Of a stretch of DNA of 64,000 nucleotides, positions 1 to 9,204 are shown one piece after another. A program made the position numbers and the translations under genes. How positions within the stretch are numbered: the first letter of the stretch is position 1; every line of letters begins with the position of its first letter. This stretch comes from Sphagnum compactum (Eukaryota > Bryophyta > Sphagnopsida > Sphagnales): the NCBI GenBank assembly GCA_965153455.1, contig OZ234493.1, positions 26,030,213 to 26,094,212 of the forward strand. Direction: 5' to 3'. The notes beneath the pieces are model-generated. The model was not told the origin of the DNA and made no database searches. It saw only the letters and a list, made by a program, of their open reading frames with translations.

Positions 1-74
1 TACATTGGGAATAAATTTTCCAAAGCAAAAAAAAAGCCCATCATGACCCCACACACACGCACGCACACACAAAC

Positions 75-166
75 CTGCCGATAAGCTGAAGAAACTGCGA
101 CATGCCATTGCAGTATGTGGTCTTGCCGGATCCTGGAGGACCGATCACCAACTGTCCGAACACCAT
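75..166 (-). CDS. GPN2: GPN-loop GTPase (GPN2/QQT1 type), exon 1, 5' partial gene
   Basis: First coding exon of a minus-strand gene that continues past the left edge of the window. The ATG (164-166) opens 30 codons with the P-loop GPPGSGKT at residues 9-16, followed by TYCNGMSQF, the diagnostic N-terminus of the GPN-loop GTPase family; the exact wording fits the GPN2/QQT1 branch. Known role of the family: cytoplasmic assembly and nuclear import of RNA polymerase II/III; the Arabidopsis QQT1 is essential in embryos. The exon ends in phase 2 at CGGCAG|GTTTGTG (donor at 74-73) and the intron begins with a (TG)n-rich stretch. The rest of the GTPase, including the Gly-Pro-Asn loop, lies outside the window, so only the identity of the N-terminus can be supported. 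Confidence 0.85.
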
Positions 167-376
167 CGAATCCTCTTGCAAACCTTCACTGTGTGTGTGT
201 GTGTGTCTCTGTGTGTATTTGTCTCGCTTCTTCTTCAAACCAATACAGAGCTCTTGCTTTCCCTCTTCTCTGCAACAACTTCAAACCTTAAACCCTAATA
301 CCAAGAGCACAGCTGAAAACCGTAAACCCTAATGAATAACCAAAAAATACTTAGAGTTACTATATGTCAGCATCAA
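167..376 (-). promoter_or_regulatory. GPN2 leader/promoter with two telo-boxes, shared with tRNA-Ser
   Basis: About 210 bases separate the GPN2 start codon from the tRNA gene. The segment holds a (TG)n run at 190-206 and two copies of AAACCCTAA (290-298 and 324-332), the telo-box typical of plant promoters of translation and ribosome-biogenesis genes. A TATA-like stretch (about 359-364) and CAA (374-376) lie just upstream of the tRNA, as is usual for plant tRNA genes. Assignment of the telo-boxes to GPN2 is inference from position. Confidence 0.5.
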
Positions 377-458
377 GTCGCTTTGGCCGAGTGGTTAAGG
401 CGTGTGCCTGCTAAGTACATGGGGTTTCCCCGCGAGAGTTCGAATCTCTCAGGCGACG
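377..458 (+). tRNA. tRNA-Ser (anticodon GCU)
   Basis: An 82-base tRNA gene without intron. The acceptor arms GTCGCTT (377-383) and AGGCGAC (451-457) pair over seven positions with one G-T wobble, and G458 is the discriminator. The A box (TGGCCGAGTGG) and B box (AGTTCGAATCTC) are canonical. The anticodon loop CTGCTAA places GCT at 410-412, reading AGC/AGU serine codons. The long variable arm (TGGGG...CCCCG) is the class II hallmark of tRNA-Ser. CCA is not encoded, as expected in a nucleus. Confidence 0.96.
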
Positions 459-490
459 AATGAAGACTAATGAAAAAAAAGCGCACTCTC

Positions 491-495
491 TTTTT
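491..495 (+). terminator. Pol III terminator (T5) of tRNA-Ser
   Basis: A run of five T on the sense strand, 33 bases after the tRNA, is the first RNA polymerase III termination signal downstream of it. Confidence 0.6.
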
Positions 496-1793
496 ATTCT
501 GTCATCTAATAACGAAGATGAATGAAAAGGAAACGGAATCTTTTTCTGTATGCAAATAACTACCATTGAACTAGAAGCAGTGTTGGGTTGGTAGTGGGTA
601 CCCGGTTTGGCTTGTTAGTCAAAAGAGAAGACTAGAACAAGGGGGCTAACCAGAGGGTAACCAGCAGTTAACCAACTATTCTTTGTTGAACAATGGGAGA
701 AGAGGGAGAGGTTATGCATCTGGAGAGATGAGGGTAGGGCCAATCAAAAGCTTGAAAAGCTCAAAATACAAGATAATGGATTAACTTTAATTAGTTGCTG
801 AATGGTAAAATTTTGTTCCCACCCAATCTCTAGCATTGGGGAGTGTGTGTAATGTGTACATGGAAATGGACCTCGCTTTTGAACTAGGTTCAAAAGTTCT
901 TGAACTTGAAAAAATGTGCTCGAATTGAAATCGAGGAGTTTAAAAATTGGGAGAACCAAGCTCAAACCCCTACCCGAAGAACCTCCAAACAAATTTAAAA
1001 CAGAACTGAGATTGAAGGGTTCTCTTAAAAAAGAACAACAACACAACACCGGTTATATGTGCTAATCCCTCTGATCAACCTACTTCTCAAGGAAACAAAA
1101 ACTTGATATGGTGAACATTTGAGTTCCTTTCAGCTCTCCCGAGGAAATCATATGAATCCAAAAGAATTGGTCCAACACCATGTATAATATTGACCTCTAA
1201 TTCCAGTTTCTCACAGAATACCAAGGGTTCTGTTTGTGATAAGACATTTATCTACGAAGATAGTTTGTTTGTTTATCATGTCGAGATCTTCCAAACCATG
1301 GTGCCTCTTGCCACACTCTTGGTAGAGTCAGAAAGCCTTCGATGAGTAAGGGTGCACCAAGTTGGTTTCATAACCTCTCAACCTATGGTGAAAAAGTTAT
1401 TGAATGTTGAACAATTTTTTCATTGAAAATTCATTCAAATCAAAACTAAAATTATAGGGGAATTTGGGCACACTCATGGTATTTTTGGAAAGCCCTCAGT
1501 GAGTAGGATTTAATGAAGGTGAAAAAAGTTAGACCTAAGGTTCAGGAGATTTTTAATTTTGAGTAATTTTTGTTATAGGAAATTCAATTAAATTACAAAA
1601 CATGGTTTTGGAAAATTTATGTAGTTAGGTAACTCAGCTATACTAGTTATGGTTTGTATGAGGCTGTAGTTGGGTTCAAATGAGGATATGTGAACCCTAA
1701 ACCCTAAACCTTCCAAAAGAATTACAGATCTTCAAGTCCACAAAAGTTAAGGTATCTTCAAGTGCTCAAAAGTTAAGGTAAAGTCCACATAAC
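496..1793. other. Intergenic region, no gene seen
   Basis: No reading frame here looks coding. The stretch at about 570-680 (accaga/aacaggtta-type wording after 'aagactagaacaagggg') resembles 21770-21830, so it is part of a dispersed repeat. A short telomere-like CCCTAAACCCTAAACC occurs at about 1694-1710. Confidence 0.6.
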
Positions 1794-2057
1794 ATGAGCT
1801 ATCAAGTCCAAATGCCTCCCTTGCTTTTGCTTTGCCTGTTAGGTGCTCTCATCGTTTCCTTGCAACAAGCAGCCACCCAGCAGGCATCAATGAAAAAGGA
1901 AGCTGCAAAACCCAACTTCATGTTCCAGGAGATAAAAGAAGCAGCATCACAAGAGCAAGAAAGTTCAAAACCATTCAAGCATCTGAAAAACAGAGTACCC
2001 AACAGTCAATACAGAGTACTTACCATACACACAGCAGTGATTCTGCTGAGATGGTAG
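1794..2057 (+). CDS. Hypothetical small secreted protein (87 aa), weak
   Basis: An ATG-initiated frame of 87 codons. Residues 8-22 (PPLLLLCLLGALIVS) form a typical signal-peptide core followed by small residues and Gln (possible cleavage near residue 27). The remainder is Lys/Glu/Gln-rich with no cysteines. I recognise no peptide-hormone motif (no CLE, RALF or EPF signature), no domain and no splice evidence. It could be the first exon of a longer gene, or chance. The only support is the signal-like N-terminus and a clean ATG. Confidence 0.25.
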   Translation: MSYQVQMPPLLLLCLLGALIVSLQQAATQQASMKKEAAKPNFMFQEIKEAASQEQESSKPFKHLKNRVPNSQYRVLTIHTAVILLRW

Positions 2058-2863
2058 CTTCAGGCAATGATGTGCATTATGGGTGTAGCAGACATCAGTG
2101 ACATCTCAATATTACTTTCAGTGACATCTGTTGAATTTATGGAAATCAATTGACTGCTCGATACAAATCAGAGCACACAATCTCTGCAGCAGAAACTGTT
2201 GGCTGCAACTGACCAGGTAGTCACGGCATTGGCAGCAGCACTCATCGTTGCATTTCATTGCACGCTCCATCCCTCCCTAGGAAATCTGAAGGTCTTGGAA
2301 CCTGAATCAACTACCAATAAAAAACTAAGAAGACAAGGATCAATTGCTTTGTGACTGGGAAAAAGGTTTGAGTTCATTTGTCTATGATGTGACAGCTACT
2401 GTCACCACAATCCATTGATCATCCTCTCTCACAATAGTAACACATGACAATGCACAAGTCTGAACATTATTAGGATACAAAGCATACACATGTTTGCCAA
2501 TAAGGTGAACCAGGGGAAGCTTTCTCCCATAGGCGAGGGAGCGGTCACAAGGGAATTCCTGTCACAAAGCTCTCTTGGAGTCCCATTAAACCCTAATTAG
2601 ACCTTACAATCTTACCCAACCTTTTATGAGCCAAAAGTACAGGAGAAATGAATGGGTGCAGGAGCAAAAGTTCATATATCTGTACAGAACCGCAAACACA
2701 GATAGAGAGAGAGGGTGATCTCTCACTCTTCAAACTCCATGAGAAAACACTGTCGAAGCAGAAACACACTTGTACTTAAAAAGCTGTGAATCTGACAATC
2801 TCCAGAAACAATTCACTTAACTGTCAGAGTAGAAGCTTGGTACGTGCTTGCTCTGAAAGCAGC
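2058..2863. other. Intergenic region, no gene seen
   Basis: Mixed-composition DNA without a convincing frame on either strand; a (GA)n microsatellite lies at about 2705-2712. Nothing else recognised. Confidence 0.5.
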
Positions 2864-3091
2864 TCAAATGTAATAATAGTTTCCTACACTATCTATAACT
2901 CTATCTGCTTGCAACATCTTGTGAAACTGTGCTGCCATGTATCTGTTTTGCAGTGAGAATTCAGAGAGAAGTGAATACACTTCATACTCTGACTTCTTCA
3001 GATGCGCTGGAAATTCTACACCAGTATTGAAGGAAACATCTGCTTCACTGTCTGGTACTGGTGGTGGTCCATACAGCTTCTTCTTCCACAA
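2864..3091 (-). CDS. Possible terminal exon of an unrecognised gene, weak
   Basis: An open minus-strand frame ending in TGA at 2864 with balanced, protein-like composition (YGPPPVPDSEADVSF near its start, LLSEFSLQNRYMAAQF in the middle). It has no ATG at its 5' end; the frame runs back into a (GA)n tract at about 3106-3128, so if real it is a last exon entered by a splice acceptor. I do not recognise the family. It lies about 290 bases downstream of the DUF1997 stop on the same strand and could equally be 3' flank of that gene. Confidence 0.22.
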   Translation of the reverse strand: MWKKKLYGPPPVPDSEADVSFNTGVEFPAHLKKSEYEVYSLLSEFSLQNRYMAAQFHKMLQADRVIDSVGNYYYI

Positions 3092-3379
3092 TACTTCCAG
3101 TGATCTTATCTCTCTCTCTCTCTCTCTCTGTGTCTGCTTCTCTTCCTCTTGTTACATGCAATGCCCACATCACCATCCCTTTTGAGCATTGACTCCATTA
3201 CCCTCCAAACCTAAGCTTACTGCATATGGGTGGGCTATGTCCTTCTGCAAAACCCTAAGTCACAACAGGTTTGCACCCAAATGCATTCCTCCTTTCCTCT
3301 CTTGTGCTCAGAGCTTCACAAGAGGATAGAGACAATCTTCATCACCTTCAAACAATTGCAGAATTTCCCCAAGCTGTTG

Positions 3380-4390
3380 TCAAAGCTCTCCAGTTCCCAC
3401 AGGTTTGCGTGACTCATCTCCTGAAGCCCATGCATAGTAGTCCTTGCCAAGCTGAGTAAGGAAGCGAGGCAACAAGACTTTGAGCAATTGAGACAACACT
3501 TTGTTGCCGGTTCCTTCAATAGCTTTGACAGGCAAAGCTCGAAATGCGAAGGGGACTTCAATGCTCACCTCAATTGTGGTGTCTGAAACCAGCCGTCGAG
3601 AGGAAGGGGAGGAGAGATCACTCACAGTCCAAGAGACTTTGTTGGACATACTTGCAGAGAATTTTTTGTTCTGTGCCACCACAATGGGAGAGCCTTCCAA
3701 GGTACAAGAAAGAAGACGAATGCAGCAACCATCTGGTTGCTCTTCCACAGCCACCAACAACACAGGTCCAACTTCGAAGGAAAAGAATTTCAGCCGATGC
3801 ACATAGCACTTGAACATTGTGTCATCCACTCTCTCTATGCGCTCTGCATCCAGCACAGAATACTGGCTTGCCGGCAAGCTCATGTACTCTGCAAGAGGCC
3901 GTTGCATCTCCTCAATGTCATGTGTTTCCACTCGCCTTGCACTCAGCTTCGCTCTGGGCTTCGAGTCCTCATCCCTGGACGCCGTCTGCTGTACTACTGT
4001 TGTTCCTTCTCCATTGCTGCTGTCAGTCGCCTCTGAAACACGTGCAAGCACAAGACTCCGCTCCAACTCTCTCTTCTTCTGTCGCCGCTGCTTACTCTCG
4101 TAGCTTCCGAATCCTCCTCCCCCAACCTGCTGCTGCTGCTTCCCGCATCTCAAACCCTTACAACCACCCTGCGCAACATAAGGAGGTAAGCGGCAAGAGA
4201 CCAAACCCTCATCATCATCATCTCTTCTGCAATCAAACCTTTCTGATGTTCTTGCTCTCGAGCATTGAAGGAAGAACGTTTGCAACTTGTGTGATGGTCT
4301 TCTATCCTTTGCGCACCCGTCCGAGAGCTTTCGTGATAGCGCAACAACAGACGACGACGCCGGAGACAAGGGCAAATACGATTGCGCCAT
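3380..4390 (-). CDS. DUF1997 family protein, probably plastid-targeted
   Basis: An intronless gene of 336 codons (ATG at 4388-4390, TGA at 3380-3382). Residues 1-50 are rich in Ser, Arg and Ala with almost no acidic residues until about 48, as in chloroplast transit peptides. Residues 50-150 are low-complexity linker (poly-Gln, poly-Gly, KKRELERS). Residues about 155-325 match the DUF1997 domain shared by plants and cyanobacteria: RPLAEYMSLPASQYSVLD at 164-181, VDDTMFKCYVHRLKFFSFEV at 188-207, a VSWTV strand at 252-256, and the C-terminal LPRFLTQLGKDYYAWASGDE with terminal GTGEL. The molecular function of the family is not established. The frame is intact, so the gene looks functional. Family assignment is from memory of the domain pattern, not a search. 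Confidence 0.8.
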   Translation of the reverse strand: MAQSYLPLSPASSSVVALSRKLSDGCAKDRRPSHKLQTFFLQCSRARTSERFDCRRDDDDEGLVSCRLPPYVAQGGCKGLRCGKQQQQVGGGGFGSYESKQRRQKKRELERSLVLARVSEATDSSNGEGTTVVQQTASRDEDSKPRAKLSARRVETHDIEEMQRPLAEYMSLPASQYSVLDAERIERVDDTMFKCYVHRLKFFSFEVGPVLLVAVEEQPDGCCIRLLSCTLEGSPIVVAQNKKFSASMSNKVSWTVSDLSSPSSRRLVSDTTIEVSIEVPFAFRALPVKAIEGTGNKVLSQLLKVLLPRFLTQLGKDYYAWASGDESRKPVGTGEL

Positions 4391-4810
4391 CGAAAGCCCC
4401 TCGACTCATGCCCTCCGGCCGGTCCCCGCCTCTCCTCTCTTCTCTCTCTCTCTTACAACTGTTCTCTGTTCATTTTCTCTGTCTGTTCTGATGAAAATCC
4501 TTCGACGTCAAAGGAAAATTTCTATCAAAACATTGTGCTCAAGAATCACGATGTTCAGACGGAGCGAAGAGAGGAGGAAAGGAGAGGAGGAGGAGAGAGA
4601 GATACTCGGTCCAGGAAGAAGTGTGGCCGACTGCCGCTTGAGAAGCGGATCGGCCTGCGATCGGCCACAAAACCTGGCAGGCGGAAAATCCCGACGATCG
4701 GCTCGGACGCACCCGGCCGACGTCCGCCTGCCACTGTAGCTCCCCTTCCGGCCTGCCCACGAACTGCGGCGCTCCGTTTAGCACTCTGCCCGAGTCTACG
4801 AGTTTCATCG
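4391..4810. other. 5' flank of the DUF1997 gene
   Basis: Upstream region of the minus-strand DUF1997 gene, with pyrimidine/purine tracts (TCTC at about 4436-4452, GAGGAGG at about 4572-4602) and a GC-rich part at 4620-4760. No start of a divergent gene is evident. Confidence 0.4.
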
Positions 4811-5242
4811 TTCAGCTTCGTGCTCCAGCGTGCTCACCTGCCTGCATTCCATAGCCATTTTCTCACTGTGCACACTACATAGTTTCACCGTTCACCTTCG
4901 TGCTCCAGCGTGCTCACCTGCCTACATTCCATAGCCATTTTCTCACTGCACACAATACAGGTTCACCGTTCACCTTTGTGCTCCAGCATGCTCACCTGCC
5001 TGCATTCCATAGCCATTTTCTCACTGCACACAATACAGGTTCACCGTTCACCTTTGTGCTCCAGCATGCTCACCTGCCTGCATTCCATATCCATCTTCTC
5101 ACGGCACACAATACAGGCTCTGTGTTTCTCAAAAAAATTCTTTGGATCACATTTTCTTCTGTCTTTCTCACTGCACACAATACAGGCACTGTGTTTCTCA
5201 AAAAAAATTCTTTGAACCACATTTTTTTCTGTCGTTCTCACC
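4811..5242. repeat. Tandem array: 78-bp units, then 70-bp units
   Basis: Four units of about 78 bp (starting near 4811, 4882, 4961 and 5039; exact 78-bp spacing between the last two) share gctccagc(a/g)tgctcacctgcc and end in tctcactgcacacaatacag. Two units of about 70 bp follow (near 5117 and 5187) that keep the same ending but replace the body with tgtgtttctcaaaaaa. The last unit's tctcac core runs directly into ACCATGG, the start of the pseudogene at 5243. Internal units are nearly identical, so the amplification is young. Confidence 0.9.
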
Positions 5243-6060
5243 ATGGAACCTTCTCAAGAGCCAAGTTTCCTGACCCAGATGATGATCGGTTCAAGCTCTT
5301 CACTTCCCTTGTCCATTGTGCCTCACACAGCACCTCCAGCTCCACTCAAATCCAAGAGAGATTGGAAAGACGATTCCGCAGCATTGTTGATGGATTTGTT
5401 TGAGGAGAAGTTTCTTGCCAATAGCATGAACAGCTTGACAACAACAAGAAATTTTATTGAGGATTGAGGAGGCATTTCCATTGACCCCTCCGCGCACTTG
5501 GGCGGAACAAATTTAATCAATTGAAACAGGAGAATGGAGAATCCGGCGCAGGTCAATGCAAATGGCCATGGTTTGAGCGATGTTTACCGATTTGGGGCAA
5601 GACTGCCAAGGCTTGTGGCACTGCTGGAGGCATGGACAATGGTGTTCCAATTGATTCGCTGGGTGGATCTGCGCAAGAGCCTGTCAACTTGGAGGAGACT
5701 GAAGAACATGATGCTCCTCCTTCTCCAGACAGACAAGTTCCTCCATTTGCAAGCAACTCTTTTCAAGTCAGTAAGACTCCACCCACACCGAGGTCAGCAG
5801 CTTGCAAGAAGCCAGGGGTGGACGGTAAGCTAAACAAGAGACGTAAGAGGTTAAGTGATGGATCTGTTGGCTCTTGCAGAGGCATTATCCAAATTTGCAG
5901 AGTCTTCTGCAAGATTGAGGCCATGAAAATTAAACTACAAAAGGAAATTGCTTTGAAAACTATGGAAAATCAACTTGCTATGGCTCGGATGTTTGCAGAA
6001 GTTATGCGTGGTAGTGGTAGTGGAAGTGGTGGTGGCAATGGGCAGAGGAATTTGTTTTTA
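5243..6060 (+). pseudogene. Myb/SANT (trihelix-like) protein pseudogene
   Basis: Pieces of one plant Myb/SANT-like DNA-binding protein appear in order but in changing frames. 5243-5467: ATG start and the first helix (KRDWKDDSAALLMDLFEEKF), then TGA. About 5455-5512: the helix-two part (EEAFPLTPPRTWAE) in another frame, then TAA. From about 5521: the GAGQCKWPWFERC block and the linker AQEPVNLEETEE typical of this family, then a basic stretch NKRRKRLSDGS. 5870 to about 5920: an ALAEALSKFAESSA segment in the first frame. After that, a return to the previous frame with the C-terminal coiled coil (IEAMKIKLQKEIALKTMEN). Four frame changes and stops make it non-functional. Such genes include transposon-linked Myb-like proteins, but no transposase or terminal repeats are seen next to it. 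Confidence 0.75.
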
Positions 6061-6950
6061 AGAAATTGCGTAGAGGGCAGCGAGAGAAAATTTGATGGAG
6101 GAGCTAAAAAGGTAGGCAGACTATTTGTGCATGTGCGCATTTTGTCTGCCGGCCTCCCTTTCTGCCAGCGAATTTCAAGGAGCCCAGGCAGAAGCCAGGG
6201 TTTTCATAATCATGTGCCCAAGAGAGAGAGAGAAGGGTGGGGAGAGATGCCATAGCCAGTTACCGCACAAATCTTGGCCAATTCATTAGGCGTGGTAGGG
6301 TTCTACTGTCGTTCCTGGACTTGCGCTCTTCAGAGAGACGATGATGCTGCATTCTTCTTCGACGACGATGCTGGATTCTTCTGATGATGCCGTGTTCTTC
6401 CTTCCGTTGGCGCAAGATGAGTTTAATCTGCAGATCGCCGATCTTCATCATCTTCTTCTACTTGCTTGCCGCAAGGAAGTAGGCAGTAGTTTGAGAATCA
6501 AGCTTTTTTAATTTTCTTAAGCTCCGTTGCAAAGACTTTATCATGGGTGTTGCGTTTTTTCGGCTCCTCTTTCTTTCGACTCATTATTGCAGGAATTCAG
6601 AAATTTTTGTTTTGCTCCCTGCTGTTGTTTTACTACTGCTGCAATGGGAGAAAGAAGAAGAGTCTTCACACCATCTTCTTCTTCACACCTCTGATGTGAG
6701 CAGCTTGCATCATCATATTTCTCTAGGAAGATCATCTTCAAATCTTTCTAAGAATGGCGGAAAAAGAAGGCAGCTTTTCAGATTGTGTTGTGGGAAAAGG
6801 TTTGACAACTTGGTCGAGAAGCGAAAAGACCCGCGCGCACGCGCGCACACAGAACCGAATTCCAATTCTGAAATGCTGAGAGCTCGAATTTGTTGACCTA
6901 CATTGCAATTGGGGAAGCTTGTTGTTTGCACATCAAGCACACTGTCTGCG
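6061..6950. other. Region without a recognised gene
   Basis: Contains (GA)n at about 6222-6232, a GAC/GAT-rich patch at 6340-6390 and a CG-rich alternating run (cgcgcgcacgcgcgcacac) at about 6832-6851. No protein family recognised. Confidence 0.5.
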
Positions 6951-7312
6951 TATTAGGGTTTCTTGTGAAGATGGTGCACTTGAGGATCGAACACTGGCTG
7001 TAATTAGGGTTTCTTTGGCCTTGGGCATCAAACACTCTGCAAATTAGGGTTTCTTATGAAGCTGGCATTGTACACTCCGCAAATTAGGGTTTCTTGCGAA
7101 GATGGCCTTGCGTGCCAAACATTTTCTACAAATTGAAGATGGCCTTGCACCTCAAACATTCTATACAAATTAGGGTTTTCTTGGCCTTGTCCATCAAACA
7201 TTTTGCAAATTAGGGTTTTCTTGGCCTTGTCCATCAAACATTTTGCAAATTAGGGTTTTTTTGGCCTTGTGCATCAACATTTTGCAAATTAGGGTTTTTT
7301 TGGCCTTTTGAG
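6951..7312. repeat. Tandem repeat array with a telo-box in almost every unit
   Basis: About nine units of 39-50 bp, each opening with (a)attagggttt and continuing with a variant of cttggccttg(t)(c/g)catcaaacattttgca. Units near 7170-7290 are almost identical (39-41 bp); units at 6951-7140 are more diverged and one lacks the TTAGGG core. The core is the reverse complement of the plant telo-box AACCCTAA. Confidence 0.88.
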
Positions 7313-9204
7313 ATGAAAGATACAGCTTGAATATCATTGAACATTTTTGTTTGTTGGGTTGTTCTATTGCAAACGAAATTGAAAAAGTTGTTGGGTTGAA
7401 ACATATGACAAAAGAAGCTTTGATTGTCCAAAATGGGTGTGAGGACACACATGGTTTTGATGAAATCAATGAAACTATGGTTGCAATATTTGATGGAGAA
7501 ATAATGAGTATCATGCTACATGATTCAAGCAAATGAATATGAAAATTATTTTTGGTTTTCTTACTAGCATAATGGATTTGTTCAAAGAGATAATTTTTTC
7601 TAAATTTAGAAATGAAAATGTTTGAATGTCCACATTGATGGGTAGGTATTAGTTAGTTAGACTTGGAATAGGTAGGGATGAATGACATAGACATACATAC
7701 ATCATTTTTTTAATTATATAGATTGATTAATTGCCCAATGCCTATGCAAAGATAATTTAAACCATGTCATATAATGTGAAATTCAACTATATTTACATTC
7801 CAATAATTCAAAAGCTTTTACAAACTTTCAATATCTCTTTGAAGTGTTATTTACATCTTCTTAAACTTATAAAATCGACTTTGATTTTCAACTACAGTGC
7901 CAACTAATGAGGATTCTCAAGTGACATTTTTAACCTCCTCCAATCACACCATGAAGACCTTCCTAACTTCCTTTGCTAATTTATTGTGGACCTTCTCAAA
8001 CTTTCAAGATTTCAAATTCTTTCCTAAGTTTGCAGTGTTGAAAATAGACAAGCTTACTTTCTGATAAAAGTAGAGCAATGGAGTCAATTTCCCAGTCAAA
8101 ATAGAGGGCACCTTATAAGTAGTATAAACTATAAGTAGTTATCTGGTTATAGAATGCTTTCCTAATTGTCTTGAAGACTATATATAATTGTCAAATTGAT
8201 AACCATACTATTGGACTCTATACATGTTTCACCTAAACCAAGTAGATTTATATGGTTACTGGAATGCATATTCCTTCTAGAGAAGACAAAGAATCTTGCA
8301 CCTACTATTTAGGAATAGGAGTGATCTTACACCTACCAACAAGTGTACGACCCTTCCCACTCATAAATACTACTCATTAGATACCTTCCACTCTTAAGAC
8401 TTCAAGATCGATATATGCCAAGGCTGATGATAAGGTTCATCTTATTCTTTGCAATGGTTGAAGACACATGGGTGGGGGACATTCCGAATTTGTGGGGCCA
8501 GACTCAGTGACCTGCTCACCATAGGACCCTTGTTTTCAGAAAGTCCCCACCCTGGAGGCTTCATCCTACACAGAATTGTCAATATGCATAAAACCACAAC
8601 CATCTAATGGCAAAAGGACGCAAACAAGGACCCTCCAAATTCATGAAATCTAATGCTCAATTTCCAGCTCTATAACCCTAAACCAACCAGGAAATCACTA
8701 CAATCATCAAAATAGATCACATTCAAGAATGATCACGGTCACCAGAATCACCCAGAGTAACAGATACACAATACCCATCTCTGGGTATAGTTGCTATGGT
8801 TGTATACAAGTGATAAAAAGTACAGTTCACACACAGCAAGTGGCGCATGCATTCATGTATATTACAATACCTAGAGAGCTAAGCTAATCAGCTCAAGGTC
8901 TTCATAATAAACACTACGGGATAATATCCACATACACCCGCAACACATCTGCGCACATCTGATGCTAACAGCAGCAACAACAACAGTGCCAAATACAAAA
9001 AGTCCCAAGTTCACAGTAGACCAAGCCAAAGGCAATCATGTCCATCATGAGCTTATTCAGCAATGGGAAGCTTCTGTTTTTGTTGCAAGGTGAAATCTGG
9101 CTTCTTTTAGTTCCTATGTCTGTAGCATAATTAAACAATTGTGCAGTGACACACACCCAACTCCTCACACTGCAAGTCAAGACCCACAACAAAACCTTGG
9201 ATCA
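7313..9204. other. AT-rich intergenic DNA and 3' flank of ribokinase
   Basis: An open frame to 7536 (GFDEINETMVAIFDGEIMS near its end) has no convincing ATG context or family. The rest is AT-rich with no coding signal; about 8800-9204 is probably the 3' UTR and flank of the minus-strand ribokinase gene. Confidence 0.45.

Noticed and set aside
1690-1712. CCCTAAACCCTAAACC and similar motifs (also near 18835 and 44027) as telomeric relics
   Set aside because: Only two repeats each; too short to separate from telo-boxes or chance.
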